Assembly: GCF_001723305.1 (NCBI RefSeq)
Contig: NZ_LPWF01000033.1
Span: 38,919-102,918, forward strand
From: Methyloceanibacter superfactus
GTDB lineage: Bacteria > Pseudomonadota > Alphaproteobacteria > Rhizobiales > Methyloligellaceae
Direction of reading: 5' to 3'
DNA length: 64,000 nt
The position numbers and the translations under genes are program-made. The notes beneath the pieces were generated by a model, which saw only the letters and a program-made list of their open reading frames with translations, did not search any database and was not told where the DNA came from. Positions 38,677-49,229 of the stretch are shown piece after piece; position 1 is the first letter of the stretch, and each line of letters starts with the position of its first letter.

Positions 38677-39189
38677 ATGCGACCGGCTGCCCATCTGGTG
38701 ATGGGGCTCGCACTTTGCCTCACCCTGACCGCAACCGGTCCGGAGCCGCGCTCTGCCGCCGCCATCGAGCAAAGCAAGCTCGTCGCGCCGGGGCGCTTGG
38801 TGGTCGCCGGACGCCGGCTGTCATGTGGCCGCACCGCAACGCTGATCCGCGATTTCGAGGGTTTCGCCGTCTCCTCGACGGTGATCATGCTCAACATGCA
38901 GGCGCTGAAGGACCTGCCCCGTCCCGTTCAGTGGCTGATTTATTATCACGAGTGCGGGCACATCCTGTATGGCCCCAACGAGAGCGCCGCCGATTGCTAC
39001 GCGGTGCGCCGCGCCCGGCGCGAGCGCTGGCTGACGCCCAAGGCGCTCGAGGATATTTGCGCCACATTCAATATCGCCGGTCACGGCCCGGTCCATGCCG
39101 ACCCGGAGGCCCGCTGCGCCGAGCTCCAGCAATGTTTCAACAAAAAGGCGGAGCTCGAGGCGCGCGACGATATCGACACGTTGCGGTAA
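38677..39189 (+). CDS. Secreted zincin-like protein with HECGH motif (paralog 1)
   Basis: A 170-residue exported protein. Signal peptide LVMGLALCLTLTATGPEP, then LSCGRTATLIRDFEGFAVSS and the putative zinc site HECGH (91-95) with Asp106 ten residues further (HECGH-x10-D in ESAADCYAVRRA), as in HExxH-D zinc proteins. The end has cysteines at DICATFN and ARCAELQQCF that could pair. The next gene shares this plan (HECGH-x10-D, ADxFAIRR, LEDIC), so the two are paralogs. The family is not named; peptidase activity is inferred. Confidence 0.75.
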   Translation: MRPAAHLVMGLALCLTLTATGPEPRSAAAIEQSKLVAPGRLVVAGRRLSCGRTATLIRDFEGFAVSSTVIMLNMQALKDLPRPVQWLIYYHECGHILYGPNESAADCYAVRRARRERWLTPKALEDICATFNIAGHGPVHADPEARCAELQQCFNKKAELEARDDIDTLR

Positions 39190-39225
39190 TTGCGCGGATA
39201 CCAATCGCCCCTTAGACTGCGAGTC

Positions 39226-39843
39226 ATGCTTAACGGACCGACCCTTTATCGTGTGGCGGCTTCGTTCGCCCTGGCGCTCTTGCTTTGCGTTGGCGGCGGC
39301 GGCTTCGGCCATGCCCAGGAGTTCGTTTACCGGGGCGGGACGGCCAACGGCCCGACCGTTGAGGAGTATCTCGAGCAGACCGGCCCCGAGGCCAGCTTCG
39401 TCGCCCATGGCAAACTGACCATCGACGGCAAGTCGGTGAATTGCGGCAAGCGGCCGACGGTGCTGAACCCGAGCTTCGACAGCTGGGGCGGCGCCTTTCC
39501 GGGCTTCCTCATCCTCAACACCAAGAAGATCAACGGGCTGAACACCCAGGTGAAGCTCTACATCTACTCCCACGAGTGCGGCCATCAGTTCATCGGCGCC
39601 GACGAGGTGAAGGCCGATCTGTTCGCCATTCGGCGCGGCGTGAAATGGGGCTGGCTCGACGCGCAGGGGCTCGAGGACATCTGCACCTTCATCTCGCAGC
39701 TGAAGGGCGACGCGGTGCACCCGCCGGGCCCAGCGCGCTGCAAGCTCATGCGCGCCCGCTATCGCGAGCTGATCGAAGGTGGCGACCGCCGCGCGAGCTC
39801 GACACCGCCGTCGCGCGCTCAGATGCTGGCGCCGCCGCAATAG
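39226..39843 (+). CDS. Secreted zincin-like protein with HECGH motif (paralog 2)
   Basis: A 205-residue exported paralog of the preceding gene. Signal region [20 protein letters not shown], cleavage near GHAQE. Core [20 protein letters not shown], then [20 protein letters not shown] with HECGH at 116-120 and Asp131 ten residues after, FAIRRG, and [15 protein letters not shown] Pro/Ser-rich tail follows. It starts 36 bp after paralog 1, so the pair is probably co-transcribed. Similar proteins are seen as single copies in Hyphomicrobiales by general knowledge; no function is known. Confidence 0.75.
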   Translation: MLNGPTLYRVAASFALALLLCVGGGGFGHAQEFVYRGGTANGPTVEEYLEQTGPEASFVAHGKLTIDGKSVNCGKRPTVLNPSFDSWGGAFPGFLILNTKKINGLNTQVKLYIYSHECGHQFIGADEVKADLFAIRRGVKWGWLDAQGLEDICTFISQLKGDAVHPPGPARCKLMRARYRELIEGGDRRASSTPPSRAQMLAPPQ

Positions 39844-39859
39844 GCTTGCGGGCCTTCGC

Positions 39860-40183
39860 CTAGAAGATCCAGGCGATCATCAGCCAGAAAATCACGAAGA
39901 AGATCAGAAACCCGGCGATGGTGAAGGGCAGCTCGCCGAGAATGGCGTCGCCGCCCGAGGCAATGGTCATCACCAGAATAGCGGCGAACGACACGCCGAA
40001 GGAGATCAGCGCCGCGTTCTTGAGGCCGAGGCCTGCCGAGAACGGATCAGACGCCCCCAGCATCTCGGTGAAATAGTAGAGCCCGGCAAAGCCGATCCCG
40101 ACGAGCAGGACGAGCGCCAGCGCCGAGGCCACGAACAGCCGCATGGCGTCGTTCCGGTCGCGGCGATCCTCTGGGCCTGCCAT
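39860..40183 (-). CDS. Small membrane protein, three helices
   Basis: A 107-residue protein of unrecognised family. Charged N-terminus ([14 protein letters not shown]), then three hydrophobic helices: [40 protein letters not shown] and [20 protein letters not shown]. It is 18 bp from the end of the PH-domain gene in the same direction, and the pair may act together in the inner membrane. No motif gives a function. Confidence 0.6.
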   Translation of the reverse strand: MAGPEDRRDRNDAMRLFVASALALVLLVGIGFAGLYYFTEMLGASDPFSAGLGLKNAALISFGVSFAAILVMTIASGGDAILGELPFTIAGFLIFFVIFWLMIAWIF

Positions 40184-40201
40184 GTGTCTCCGTCCCCCGC
40201 T

Positions 40202-40597
40202 CTAGTCGTCGCCACGCAAGGCCTGCGCGTGGCTGATCGCCTCGCGAACCTCGTGCGGATCGGGCAGGTCCGTGACCGTGAACTCGGGCTCGTCGCCCGC
40301 CGTCTTGATCTCGATCGTGCCCACGCCGAGGATGCGATTGATAAAGCCCTGGTTCACCTGGACCGAGCGCACGTGCCTGAGAGACACCGCCAGCCTCTCC
40401 TTGCTCAAAATGCCCTTCTCATAGAGCAGTTCATGATCGCTCACGGTGAGCGATGTGGCCCGGGTCTTGATGTACCAGTAGAGCAGGATGAGGAGCCCAA
40501 GCCCGAAGGCGGCAATCAGGAGCACGAAAAGGACGAACCAGAACGGGTGCGCCCGGAACATTGCCGGATGCGCCTTATAAATCACCGTGCCCACCAT
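40202..40597 (-). CDS. PH domain-containing membrane protein (YdbS/bPH2 type)
   Basis: A 131-residue protein with an N-terminal membrane hairpin ([20 protein letters not shown]) followed by a bacterial PH2 domain: [40 protein letters not shown] and [20 protein letters not shown], ending DPHEVREAI. This is the standard pattern of bPH2 proteins, whose role is unknown (possible membrane or protein scaffold). Divergent from leuD. Start ATG at 40597. Confidence 0.85.
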   Translation of the reverse strand: MVGTVIYKAHPAMFRAHPFWFVLFVLLIAAFGLGLLILLYWYIKTRATSLTVSDHELLYEKGILSKERLAVSLRHVRSVQVNQGFINRILGVGTIEIKTAGDEPEFTVTDLPDPHEVREAISHAQALRGDD

Positions 40598-40723
40598 GCT
40601 TTTCCCTCTCCCACCGATTGGCCCCGGACCTTAAGGCCCAGCATGGCCCGAGAAAAGCGCCGATATGTGACGGTGGAAACCGGGCGTCCGAGCGGCTATA
40701 TGGCTCCTGAAACGAGGACACAC

Positions 40724-41329
40724 ATGGAAAAATTTGTCACGCTCACGGGCATCGCCGCCCATCTGCCCATGATCAATGTCGACACCGACATGATCATCCC
40801 CAAGCAGTATCTGAAGACCATCAAGCGCACCGGCCTCGGCGAAGGCCTGTTCGCCGAGCTGCGCTATGATGAGGAAGGCCGGCCGCTGCCCGATTTCGTG
40901 CTGCACAAGCCGCCTTACACGGACGCGAAGATTCTCATCGCCGGCGAGAATTTCGGCTGCGGCTCCTCCCGCGAGCACGCCCCCTGGGCGCTGCTCGATT
41001 TCGGCTTCCGCTGCATCATCGCGCCGTCCTTCGCCGACATTTTCTATAACAACTGCTTCAAGAACGGCATCCTGCCCATCGTCCTGCCGCAGTCCGAGAT
41101 CGACAAGCTGATCGACGATGCCGCGCGCGGCGACAACGCCCGCCTCACCATCGATCTCGAGGCGCAGGAGATCCGCGGGCCCGACGGCGGCGCTATTCAC
41201 TTCGACGTGGACCCACACCGCAAGCGTTGCCTGATGGAAGGGCTCGACGATATCGGGCTGACCCTGGAGAAGGCCGACGCCATCGCCGCCTTCGAGCAGC
41301 AGAACGCCGCCAGCCGTCCCTGGGCTTGA
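40724..41329 (+). CDS. leuD: 3-isopropylmalate dehydratase small subunit
   Basis: Partner of LeuC in leucine biosynthesis; 201 residues. The swivelling domain motifs [40 protein letters not shown] and [18 protein letters not shown] are complete. Start ATG at 40724 ([15 protein letters not shown]) after ACGAGGACAC; the frame is open far upstream but only by chance. It lies about 3.7 kb downstream of leuC. Confidence 0.96.
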   Translation: MEKFVTLTGIAAHLPMINVDTDMIIPKQYLKTIKRTGLGEGLFAELRYDEEGRPLPDFVLHKPPYTDAKILIAGENFGCGSSREHAPWALLDFGFRCIIAPSFADIFYNNCFKNGILPIVLPQSEIDKLIDDAARGDNARLTIDLEAQEIRGPDGGAIHFDVDPHRKRCLMEGLDDIGLTLEKADAIAAFEQQNAASRPWA

Positions 41330-41354
41330 GCGAAGCCCGATAATGACGAAGGGA

Positions 41355-41792
41355 CTACTCGAACGGAATCGCGTCTGACTGCTGCTCGAGGATCGCCGCG
41401 CCGTCGCGGGTGACCTTGACGGACGCGCTATAGGCCCCTTCGGGCCAGCCACCGGCCGGCACGCCGGTCTTGCCCGCCTGGAGCAGGATGTCCGAGTCGT
41501 CCGCCTCGACCTCGCTCTTGTTGGCCATCAAGGCCTTGCCGTCCTTTACGAGGGTGACCTCGACCGTGTCGCCCTTCTTGGGATGGGCGACCCAGGCATA
41601 GGCCACGCCGGGCGTGTTGAATTTCGGGACCGCCGGGGTCTCGCCCTTGGCGAGCTCGTCCTCGGCCACCTTGTGGTCGGCGACACCCAGCGCCACGACG
41701 GCCGTATCCTGGGCCTGAGCGGCCCCCGCCAGTCCGAGGCCGAGCGCGGCGGTTAACCCCATCGCGGCGGCAAACAGCACCCTTGTCAGCAT
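41355..41792 (-). CDS. Secreted hypothetical protein
   Basis: A 145-residue exported protein. Signal peptide [18 protein letters not shown]. The mature part has a beta-sandwich-like composition ([40 protein letters not shown]) and resembles small periplasmic proteins annotated only as hypothetical in Rhizobiales. It is convergent with leuD and divergent from leuB. No catalytic motif. Function unknown. Confidence 0.65.
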   Translation of the reverse strand: MLTRVLFAAAMGLTAALGLGLAGAAQAQDTAVVALGVADHKVAEDELAKGETPAVPKFNTPGVAYAWVAHPKKGDTVEVTLVKDGKALMANKSEVEADDSDILLQAGKTGVPAGGWPEGAYSASVKVTRDGAAILEQQSDAIPFE

Positions 41793-41900
41793 TCCTCTCT
41801 CCCTTTACCCAAAGCGCCGGGCGTTCATGGCGCATTCTTGTTTGGTAGACAGGCACCCGGTCTTTCGGGGTGTTGCTTAGCACAGGGCGGATTTCGATTC

Positions 41901-42998
41901 ATGGCTTCATACAAACTCTTGCTGCTTCCCGGCGACGGCATCGGCACCGAGGTGATGGGCGAGGTTTCCCGGCTCATCGACTGGGTCAATGACTCCGGCG
42001 CCGCCACCATCGAGACCGAGACCGACCTGGTCGGCGGCTGCGCCTATGACGACCATGGCGAGGCCATCTCCGACGCCACCATGAAGACGGCGCTTGAAGC
42101 CGACGCCGTCATGCTCGGCGCCGTGGGCGGCCCCAAATGGGACGGCGTGGCTTACGACAAGCGCCCCGAGGCCGGCCTCCTGCGCCTGCGCAAGGATCTC
42201 GAGTTGTTCGCCAATTTGCGCCCCGCCATCTGCTACCCGGCGTTGGCCGACGCCTCGTCGTTGAAACGCGAGCTGGTCGACGGCCTCGACATCATGATCG
42301 TGCGCGAGCTCACCGGCGGCGTCTATTTCGGCGAGCCCAAGGAGATCATCGATCTCGGCGGAGGCCAGAAGCGCGCCGTCGATACGCAAGTCTACGAGAC
42401 CTACGAGATCGAGCGCATCGCGCGGGTGGCTTTCGATCTCGCCCGCAAGCGCGGCAACCTTGTCCACTCCGCCGAGAAACGCAACGTGATGAAGACGGGC
42501 GTGTTGTGGAACGAGGTGGTGACGCAGGTCCATAAGGCCGACTTCGCCGACGTGAAGCTCGAGCACATCCTGGCCGACAATTGTGCCATGCAATTGGTGC
42601 GCGCGCCCAAGCAGTTCGACGTCATCGTCACCGACAATCTGTTCGGCGACGTGCTGTCCGACGAGGCGGCCATGGCCACCGGCTCGCTCGGCATGCTGCC
42701 GTCGGCCTCGCTGGGCGCCACCGACGACAAGGGCATGCGCCGCGCCATGTACGAGCCGGTGCACGGCTCCGCGCCGGACATCGCCGGCAAAGGCGCGGCC
42801 AACCCCATCGCCACCATCGCCAGCTTCGCCATGTGCCTGCGCTATTCCTTCGACATGGGCGAAACGGCGGACCGCATCGAGAGGCCAATCGCCGACGTGC
42901 TCGATCAGGGTCTTCGCACCGGCGACATTCGCCAAGCCGGCTGCAAGACCGTGGGCACGCGCGAGATGGGCGACGCCATTCTCAAGGCGCTCGCCTAG
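41901..42998 (+). CDS. leuB: 3-isopropylmalate dehydrogenase
   Basis: NAD-dependent oxidative decarboxylation of 3-isopropylmalate; 365 residues. Landmarks are [13 protein letters not shown] at the start, [15 protein letters not shown], the metal/substrate region [20 protein letters not shown] and [19 protein letters not shown], which also selects NAD. The start at 41901 ([13 protein letters not shown]) is preferred to the in-frame ATG 63 bp upstream. The stop overlaps the end of the convergent outer-membrane-like gene by 4 bp. Confidence 0.96.
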   Translation: MASYKLLLLPGDGIGTEVMGEVSRLIDWVNDSGAATIETETDLVGGCAYDDHGEAISDATMKTALEADAVMLGAVGGPKWDGVAYDKRPEAGLLRLRKDLELFANLRPAICYPALADASSLKRELVDGLDIMIVRELTGGVYFGEPKEIIDLGGGQKRAVDTQVYETYEIERIARVAFDLARKRGNLVHSAEKRNVMKTGVLWNEVVTQVHKADFADVKLEHILADNCAMQLVRAPKQFDVIVTDNLFGDVLSDEAAMATGSLGMLPSASLGATDDKGMRRAMYEPVHGSAPDIAGKGAANPIATIASFAMCLRYSFDMGETADRIERPIADVLDQGLRTGDIRQAGCKTVGTREMGDAILKALA

Positions 42999-43762
42999 AA
43001 CTCGGCTTCGATATCGAACTTGAAGGTGACGTCGGAGGTCGCGTCCGACACGCCGAACAACGTGCCCGCGGCGAACTCCCATTTGGGCATGCCTTCGAGC
43101 TCGAGATAGGCGACAGGGCCCACCCGGTGCTTCTGCTCGTCCCACGGCCCCGTGTGTGAGAGATCCCCGATCTCGCTAAAGCTCTCGACGCCGAGCCCCC
43201 ATGTGTCGTTGAACGCGTGCTTCAAGCGCCAGTTGAACTTGAACTCCAGGCTGTCGATGTCGCGGTGGTCGCCCACCTGCCCGACAAAGAACGCGTTGAC
43301 CGTCAGGGAGTCCTGTCCCCAGACATATTTGCCGAGCGGTCCGAAAAGAATCTCGTCCGGGTCGCCGCTCTGGAGCGCGAATTCGTAGAGCGACCGGAAG
43401 GCGAGTCCGAGGCCGTCCCCGTGCCGCTCGATCATCTCGTATTGGGCGCCGAGCTCGAGCCTGTGCCACTTCAAGCTGTCGCCGACATTCTCACGGGCGG
43501 TCAACTCGGCGATGCCTTCCCACCTGTCGGTGAAGCCGTATTTCGCCTCCAGCTCATGAGACTGACGGCGCCGCTCGTCCTCGCCGGGTCCGGAATAGAT
43601 CGCCCCGTGCTCTTCCAGCTTGAACTCGCCCTTCTCCACGTCCGGCGACCGGACGTAGAACTGCGCGCTCACCGGCTGAGCCGCGGCCAGAAGTACCGAG
43701 AAAACAAGACAGAACCAACTGATACGCCGCAAGATGGCGCCGTGCCCCACGTCCCCGCGCAT
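42995..43762 (-). CDS. Secreted beta-barrel-like protein
   Basis: A 255-residue exported protein. The start at 43762 gives a signal peptide [20 protein letters not shown]. The mature region alternates hydrophobic and polar residues in strand-like stretches ([60 protein letters not shown]) and ends in [12 protein letters not shown], a C-terminal Phe as in outer-membrane barrels. No domain name is recognised. A role as a porin-like or surface protein is inferred. Upstream 43763-43978 holds no gene. Confidence 0.65.
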   Translation of the reverse strand: MRGDVGHGAILRRISWFCLVFSVLLAAAQPVSAQFYVRSPDVEKGEFKLEEHGAIYSGPGEDERRRQSHELEAKYGFTDRWEGIAELTARENVGDSLKWHRLELGAQYEMIERHGDGLGLAFRSLYEFALQSGDPDEILFGPLGKYVWGQDSLTVNAFFVGQVGDHRDIDSLEFKFNWRLKHAFNDTWGLGVESFSEIGDLSHTGPWDEQKHRVGPVAYLELEGMPKWEFAAGTLFGVSDATSDVTFKFDIEAEF

Positions 43763-43978
43763 GGGCCCTCCCCATATCGTGCCATTTCTTCCCGGCACTC
43801 TAGGGATATCAGGTTGATGCACATAGTGAAAAGCGCTCAGCACACTATGTGAGCGAATTTCATCAGACGTCGCCGTTTATACCCGGCAAGGTTGCGGATG
43901 GTGCGCGGCCCGCACCTGGACTTTTCGGACGCCGCGGCACACATATTTCTGCACGGTCTTGCTGATTCAGGGGGTCTC

Positions 43979-44625
43979 ATGCGTCATGCCATCACTGCGA
44001 TTGCCGCGGCCGCCTGGCTCGGTCTCGTCCCTGCTTTTGCCGAGGATCTTGGACCGCAAATGCACTCCAATCGCGGAGAGACCGCGGCGGAGAAGGCCGA
44101 CGAGGCAGCCCGCGAAGCCTGCAAGATCGAGATTTGCGACATCGTCGCGACGCGCGAGGCCCAGGGGTCGAATGTCGCCTGCGACATCGGCTGGACGTGG
44201 CGCGGCGAGGAGATCGTCGACGCGCTGGCCGGCCGCGTCGACTGGGCCTGGGGCCAGGCGGTGTGCCAAACGCAAGTCACCGTGAACCGGGCGCCGCTTG
44301 CCAACGCCATGAGCGCGCGCCACGCCACCATCAAGGGCGACATGCACCTGGTCCGCTGCACCGTGGCGCAGGACGGCAAGCCTTACGTGATCGAGGTCGC
44401 GCTCGCGCCACGCGTCACGTTAAGAACGGCAAGGCGACAGACGCCAAGGTGAACTGGGGCGACGTGTCCGCGCCGGCGGCGATCTACCCCCTGCTCTACG
44501 CGGCGACCGGTCTCGACAACTCGGCCAACGTGCTGGGTCCCGAGGTCGTGCGCCAGGTCAATAAGTTCATCCGCAAGGACTGCGCCGAGGTAGAGGACGA
44601 ACTCCCCGGCCGCCGGGTCAATTAG
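43979..44625 (+). CDS. Secreted hypothetical protein, frameshifted
   Basis: About 215 residues after restoring one base near 44421. Signal peptide HAITAIAAAAWLGLVPAFAE, then cysteines in EACKIEICDIVATREAQGSN, the phrase CDIGWTWRGEEIVDALAGRV and CTVAQDGKPYVIEVALAP. The second frame continues with KNGKATDAKVNWGDVSAPAA, IYPLLYAATGLDNSANVLGP and a last Cys. The composition suggests a disulfide-bonded periplasmic protein seen in Rhizobiales without known function. Confidence 0.65.
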
Positions 44626-44719
44626 TCTCGCGGCATTTCCCCGGCGCCGGTTGAACCAACCGTCATATTGCACGCTTATAGCTGAAGCCCTTTTGCCGGG
44701 GCGGACATGCGGCCGGAGA

Positions 44720-45397
44720 ATGGACAGCATCACCACACCACCCCTGGAAGGCACGATGGACACCGGGCCGGGCGCCGCGGCCGCGCCCAACGGCCGGCGC
44801 ACCTCCGCGCTGCTGCGTGATTTTATCGACGGCCAGACGGGTGAGCGCGTGTCCGTGGGCGCGTTGCGCGACGCGCTTGGCGACCGTGGCTTCGGCGTGC
44901 TGCTCTTGATCTTCGCGTTGCCGAATCTCGTTCCCTTCAGCGTGCCCATGCTCTCCGCGGTGCTCGGCCTGCCGCTGGTGATCCTGGCCGCGCAACTGAC
45001 CTATGGCCGGCACGAGCCGTGGCTTCCCGACTGGATCACCAGCCGGTCCTTCGCGCGCGAGGGCTTCGCGGCGGTCGCCAATCGCGCACTGCCGTCGCTC
45101 GAGCGCATCGAGCGGCTGTTGCGGCCCCGCCTGACCTGGCTTCTCACCTGGCGGGGCGAGCGGCTGGTCGGCGCCATCGTCCTGCTCCTGGCGCTGATCC
45201 TGACCTTGCCAATTCCCTTCGCCAATCTGATCCCGGCCCTCGGCATCGCCATTTTCGGCCTCGCCATCGTCGAGAAGGATGGGCTCGCGGTCGTCGCCGG
45301 GCTGTTCGTCGCCCTCGCCAGCGTCATCGTCGCCAGCACCGTCGTCTTCGGCCTCGTCAAGGCCGCCTTGCTGGTGATCGCCACCTTCCTCGCCTAG
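44720..45397 (+). CDS. ExoD family exopolysaccharide-synthesis-related membrane protein
   Basis: A 225-residue inner-membrane protein of the ExoD family. The core ERVSVGALRDALGDRGFGVL, FALPNLVPFSVPMLSAVLGL and WLPDWITSRSFAREGFAAV is diagnostic; later helices include LILTLPIPFANLIPALGIAI. ExoD is required for exopolysaccharide production and alkali tolerance in Sinorhizobium, with unknown mechanism. The start may be 44720 or the next in-frame ATG at 44756. Confidence 0.82.
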   Translation: MDSITTPPLEGTMDTGPGAAAAPNGRRTSALLRDFIDGQTGERVSVGALRDALGDRGFGVLLLIFALPNLVPFSVPMLSAVLGLPLVILAAQLTYGRHEPWLPDWITSRSFAREGFAAVANRALPSLERIERLLRPRLTWLLTWRGERLVGAIVLLLALILTLPIPFANLIPALGIAIFGLAIVEKDGLAVVAGLFVALASVIVASTVVFGLVKAALLVIATFLA

Positions 45398-45410
45398 AGC
45401 CCCTTACCGC

Positions 45411-46616
45411 TCAGGCGCCCTCACTCAAATTGACGATGGCGTTCTGCGCCAGCGGATCGACCGCAACCGGCTTGAGCACCGGATGCGTCGCGTAGTACCG
45501 GCGGAGTTGCACGAAGGAGGCGGCCGCGCCGATGAGCGGCAGAAGGATCGACACCCCCAAAGGCACCCCGGCCCCGGCGAGCAGCGCCGCGACCAGGCAG
45601 CCGGCCGCGCCGCCCGCGTCCCAGCCGCCTTCCGTCGCCACGTGGAATCGGAGCGTGCAGGCGGACTTCTTGGCCTGGCTGTAGACCGCCGTCATCAGCG
45701 TCGGCATGTAGAGGCAGACGACGAGCGCGCCGAGCGCATTAGCGACGACAGCGAGTCCCACATGGCCCGGGGCCACGGCGCGCAACAGCGTGGTGACCAC
45801 CAGCGCGCCGATGGCGTAGACGACCGCCTTGCGGCCATGGCCGGTGTCGATGAGCCGCCCGAGCACGAGTCCGCCGACGGCGCCGGCCAGCGCCGCCAGC
45901 GCCAAGGCCCCGCCGAAGGCGACGAAGCTTTCGCCAAGCGTCACGAACAGGGCGATCTCCCACACGAAGAAATAGCCCGCCGAGATCCAGCCGTCGGCCA
46001 TGAACAATTTGATGCTGGGCACGGCCGCGCGGTAGGCCCCTTGCGTGCGGCGCGGCACGGCCACATCGGGTGTGAAGAGTAGCGGCAGCGTCCCGAGCAG
46101 AAGGATCGCTCCGGTGATGCCGAACGCCCATTGCGGTCCGTAGGCGACCAGCACCCAGCCGGTTATTACCGGATTGACGATGCCCGCGAGTGCTGCGAGC
46201 GCCTCGCGCGCGCCGACCTCCGAGCCACGATTTTCATGGCTGCCGAGCGCTGCGTAATAGGCGTGAAAGCCCGACCAGTAGAGCGCATCGCCGATTGCGG
46301 CGACCACGCACAGCACGAACAGCGGCGGACCGAGCCCCTCCACTTCGGCGAGGATCGGATATTCCAGCGCCGTGATGCAGGCACCGGCGACGACGATGGC
46401 GCGCATCCCGGTCCGCACCGCGATCGGCACGACGATCGGCCGCACGATGAAACGCCCGGCCAGGATCAGGGCGAAGGTGGCCAGCACCCACGGTACCGAG
46501 ACGCCCGTCTTCAGCAGGTAGACCGCGAAGAACGCCCCGCCCCCACTCAGCGCGAAGGCGTGAATGGCGTAGTGCAGATTGAGCAGGTTGACGGTCTTGG
46601 AGCGGAAATAGGCCAT
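45411..46616 (-). CDS. MFS transporter
   Basis: A 401-residue permease with twelve helices. The N-terminal half has SVPWVLATFALILAGRFIVR and RTGMRAIVVAGACITALEYP, the middle loop LLFTPDVAVPRRTQGAYRAA, and the second half GGLVLGRLIDTGHGRKAVVY, which follows the MFS loop motif. The subgroup and substrate cannot be assigned. Transcribed towards the ExoD-like gene, ending 13 bp from its stop. Possibly in tandem with the sorbosone-dehydrogenase-like gene (gap 68 bp). Confidence 0.85.
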   Translation of the reverse strand: MAYFRSKTVNLLNLHYAIHAFALSGGGAFFAVYLLKTGVSVPWVLATFALILAGRFIVRPIVVPIAVRTGMRAIVVAGACITALEYPILAEVEGLGPPLFVLCVVAAIGDALYWSGFHAYYAALGSHENRGSEVGAREALAALAGIVNPVITGWVLVAYGPQWAFGITGAILLLGTLPLLFTPDVAVPRRTQGAYRAAVPSIKLFMADGWISAGYFFVWEIALFVTLGESFVAFGGALALAALAGAVGGLVLGRLIDTGHGRKAVVYAIGALVVTTLLRAVAPGHVGLAVVANALGALVVCLYMPTLMTAVYSQAKKSACTLRFHVATEGGWDAGGAAGCLVAALLAGAGVPLGVSILLPLIGAAASFVQLRRYYATHPVLKPVAVDPLAQNAIVNLSEGA

Positions 46617-46684
46617 GGGCGCGCGACACTATGGTCGCGGCCGAGCGTTGGCCAGCAGTTCCCTGACTTGGCTCGGGAACGGGC

Positions 46685-48043
46685 CTAATGCTCGGCGCCG
46701 AGGCGCGCGGTCTGGGAGGAGGCGGTCACACGCCACACCGTGTTGCCGACGTCGTCGACCACCAGCAGTCCGCCTTGGCTATCGATGGCGACGCCGACCG
46801 GGCGGCCGCGCGCCTCACCGTCCTCATTGAGAAAGCCGGTCAGCACGTCCACCAGCTTGCCGGACGGCGTGCCGCCGGAGAATGGCACGAAGACCACCTT
46901 GTAGCCGGCGCGCGGCGCGCGGTTCCAGGAGCCGTGCTCGCCGACGAAGGCGCCGCTTTGGTACGTCGCCGGCAAGGTGGCGCCTTCGGCGAAGGTGAGA
47001 CCGAGCGGAGCGACATGGTTGCCGAGCGCGTAGTCGGGCACGATGGCCTGCTTCACCAGGTCCGGCTTCTGCGGCTCGACCCGGTCGTCCACATGCTGCC
47101 CCCAATAGCTGAACGGCCAGCCGTAAAATCCGCCTTCCTTCACCGAGGTCAGATAGTCGGGCACGAGATCGCTGCCTAGCTCGTCGCGTTCGTTGACCAC
47201 CGCCCACAACGCGCCGCTGGCGGGGTTGAAGGCGAGGCCCACCGGGTTGCGCAAGCCCGAGGCATAAACGCGGGTGTCGCCCGTCGCCACGTCGATCTCC
47301 TGGATCGCGGCGCGCCCCTTCTCCTTGTCGAGGCCGTTCTCGGCCACGTTGCTGTTGGAGCCGACGCCGGCATAGAGCTTCGTTCCATCGGGGCTCGCCA
47401 CGAGGCTCTTGGTCCAATGGTGATTGAGCGGGCCGCCCGGCAGGCCGGCGAGCTTTTCGCCTTTCGCGGTGATTTCCGTTTCGCCCCCCTCATAGGGGAA
47501 GCGCAGCACCGCGTCCGTGTTGGCCACGTAGAGATGGTCGCCGATCAGCGCCATCCCGAACGGCGAGTACAGATCCGTGAGGAAATCCTTCTTCGTCTCG
47601 GCGACGCCGTCGCCATCGCTGTCGCGCAGCAGGACGATCTTGTCCGGGCTCGGCACGCCGGCGCCGGCATGGCTCATCGCCAGCCCCATGATCCAGCCCT
47701 TGATGCCATCCTCGTCTTCCGGACGCTCGGGGCCGTTGGTCTCCGCCACCAGCACGTCGCCGTTCGGCAGCACGTAGAGCCAGCGCGGATGATCGAGCCC
47801 TTGCGCGAAGGCCTTCACCGCGAGCCCGCTCGCAGGGACCGGCTGCTCGCCCTTCTTCCAGCCGGTGCCTTCGGCCACGTTTACGGTCGGCACCACGGCC
47901 TGGCTCGGCTCCGGAATGGTGGGATTCGGCCCTTGCGAGGCTTCCTCGGGCAAATCGGCGGAATCGCAGGCGCTCACGAGCAGGGCGAGCCCCCCCGCGG
48001 CGATGGCGGTCCTGGGTATGGCGGTCCTGGGTATGGCGGTCAT
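46685..48043 (-). CDS. PQQ-type sorbosone/glucose dehydrogenase-like lipoprotein
   Basis: A 452-residue six-bladed beta-propeller of the L-sorbosone/soluble glucose dehydrogenase superfamily. The start at 48043 gives a lipoprotein signal with lipobox LLVSAC. Blade motifs include [78 protein letters not shown] and [20 protein letters not shown]. Relatives use PQQ or act without it; PQQ use is plausible because pqqA genes lie 5 kb away, but is not shown. The signal region contains an IPRTA repeat from a 15-bp tandem duplication. Confidence 0.85.
   Translation of the reverse strand: MTAIPRTAIPRTAIAAGGLALLVSACDSADLPEEASQGPNPTIPEPSQAVVPTVNVAEGTGWKKGEQPVPASGLAVKAFAQGLDHPRWLYVLPNGDVLVAETNGPERPEDEDGIKGWIMGLAMSHAGAGVPSPDKIVLLRDSDGDGVAETKKDFLTDLYSPFGMALIGDHLYVANTDAVLRFPYEGGETEITAKGEKLAGLPGGPLNHHWTKSLVASPDGTKLYAGVGSNSNVAENGLDKEKGRAAIQEIDVATGDTRVYASGLRNPVGLAFNPASGALWAVVNERDELGSDLVPDYLTSVKEGGFYGWPFSYWGQHVDDRVEPQKPDLVKQAIVPDYALGNHVAPLGLTFAEGATLPATYQSGAFVGEHGSWNRAPRAGYKVVFVPFSGGTPSGKLVDVLTGFLNEDGEARGRPVGVAIDSQGGLLVVDDVGNTVWRVTASSQTARLGAEH
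48005..48040. repeat. 15-bp tandem duplication in a lipoprotein signal region
   Basis: GGCGGTCCTGGGTAT occurs at 48005-48019 and 48020-48034, followed by a partial GGCGGT. On the minus strand it encodes [13 protein letters not shown] directly after the start Met, keeping the frame. Confidence 0.85.
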
Positions 48044-48195
48044 TTCGGCTCTCTGGGTCAATGGATCTTGGGGGAACAACGCATTGGGCGGCCATCCGTT
48101 TCCCGGCCAACACGCCGCGCCTTTACATTGGCGCGGGCTTCCCATAAATCCGCCGCAAGGCCCGCGGGCATGCCGCAGGCGTAGGAGTTTCATCC

Positions 48196-49221
48196 ATGGG
48201 CTACAAAGTCGCCGTCATCGGCGCGACCGGCAATGTCGGGCGCGAGATGCTGAATATCCTGGCCGAGCGGTCGTTTCCCGCCGATGAGGTCTTCGCCGTC
48301 GCCTCGCGCCGCTCGCAAGGTTCCGAGGTCTCCTTTGGCGATCATCGGCTCAAATGCCAGGACCTCGAGCAGTTCGACTTCGCCGGCGTCGACTTCGCCT
48401 TGATGTCGGCGGGCTCCGCCGTGGCCAAGGAATGGGCGCCCAAGATCGCCTCGAAGGGCTGCGTCGTGATCGACAACTCTTCATGCTGGCGCTACGACCC
48501 GGACGTGCCGCTGATCGTGCCCGAGGTGAACCCAGACGCCGTGGCCGGCTTCACCAAGAAGAACATCATCGCCAATCCGAATTGCTCCACCGCCCAGCTC
48601 GTCGTGGTGCTGAAGCCGCTGCACGACTACGCCAAGATCAAGCGCGTGGTGGTCGACACCTATCAATCCGTTTCCGGCGCCGGCAAGGAAGCGATCGACG
48701 AGTTGTGGGACCAGACCAAGGGCATCTTCGTCACCGACACGCCCGATCCCAAGAAGTTCACCAAGCAGATCGCCTTCAACGTCATTCCTCACATCGACGT
48801 CTTCATGGACGACGGCTCCACCAAGGAGGAATGGAAGATGATGGTCGAGACCAAGAAAATCCTCGACCCCAAGATCAAGCTCACGGCGACCTGCGTGCGC
48901 GTGCCGGTGTTTGTCGGCCATTCGGAAGCCGTCAATATCGAGTTCGAGAACGAGATCTCGGCCAAGGATGCGCGGCGCATCTTGCGCGAGGCGCCGGGCG
49001 TGCTGGTCGTCGACAAGCGCGAGCCGGGCGGCTACGTGACGCCGGTCGAATGCGTCGGCGACTACGCGACCTATGTCTCGCGCATCCGCGACGACCAGAC
49101 CATCGACAACGGGTTGTCGCTGTGGATCGTCTCGGACAATCTGCGCAAAGGCGCCGCCCTCAACACGATCCAGATTGCCGAGCTGATCATCGAGCGCAAT
49201 CTGCTCAAGAAGGCGGCTTAG
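48196..49221 (+). CDS. asd: Aspartate-semialdehyde dehydrogenase
   Basis: Second step of the aspartate pathway to lysine, threonine and methionine, 341 residues. NADP-binding [20 protein letters not shown], the catalytic Cys in [19 protein letters not shown], and the substrate-binding part [20 protein letters not shown] are all present; [20 protein letters not shown] closes the fold. AGGAG at 48183 precedes the ATG. It ends the leuC-leuD-leuB-asd series, as in many Rhizobiales. Confidence 0.96.
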   Translation: MGYKVAVIGATGNVGREMLNILAERSFPADEVFAVASRRSQGSEVSFGDHRLKCQDLEQFDFAGVDFALMSAGSAVAKEWAPKIASKGCVVIDNSSCWRYDPDVPLIVPEVNPDAVAGFTKKNIIANPNCSTAQLVVVLKPLHDYAKIKRVVVDTYQSVSGAGKEAIDELWDQTKGIFVTDTPDPKKFTKQIAFNVIPHIDVFMDDGSTKEEWKMMVETKKILDPKIKLTATCVRVPVFVGHSEAVNIEFENEISAKDARRILREAPGVLVVDKREPGGYVTPVECVGDYATYVSRIRDDQTIDNGLSLWIVSDNLRKGAALNTIQIAELIIERNLLKKAA

Positions 49222-49229
49222 CCTCGGCC

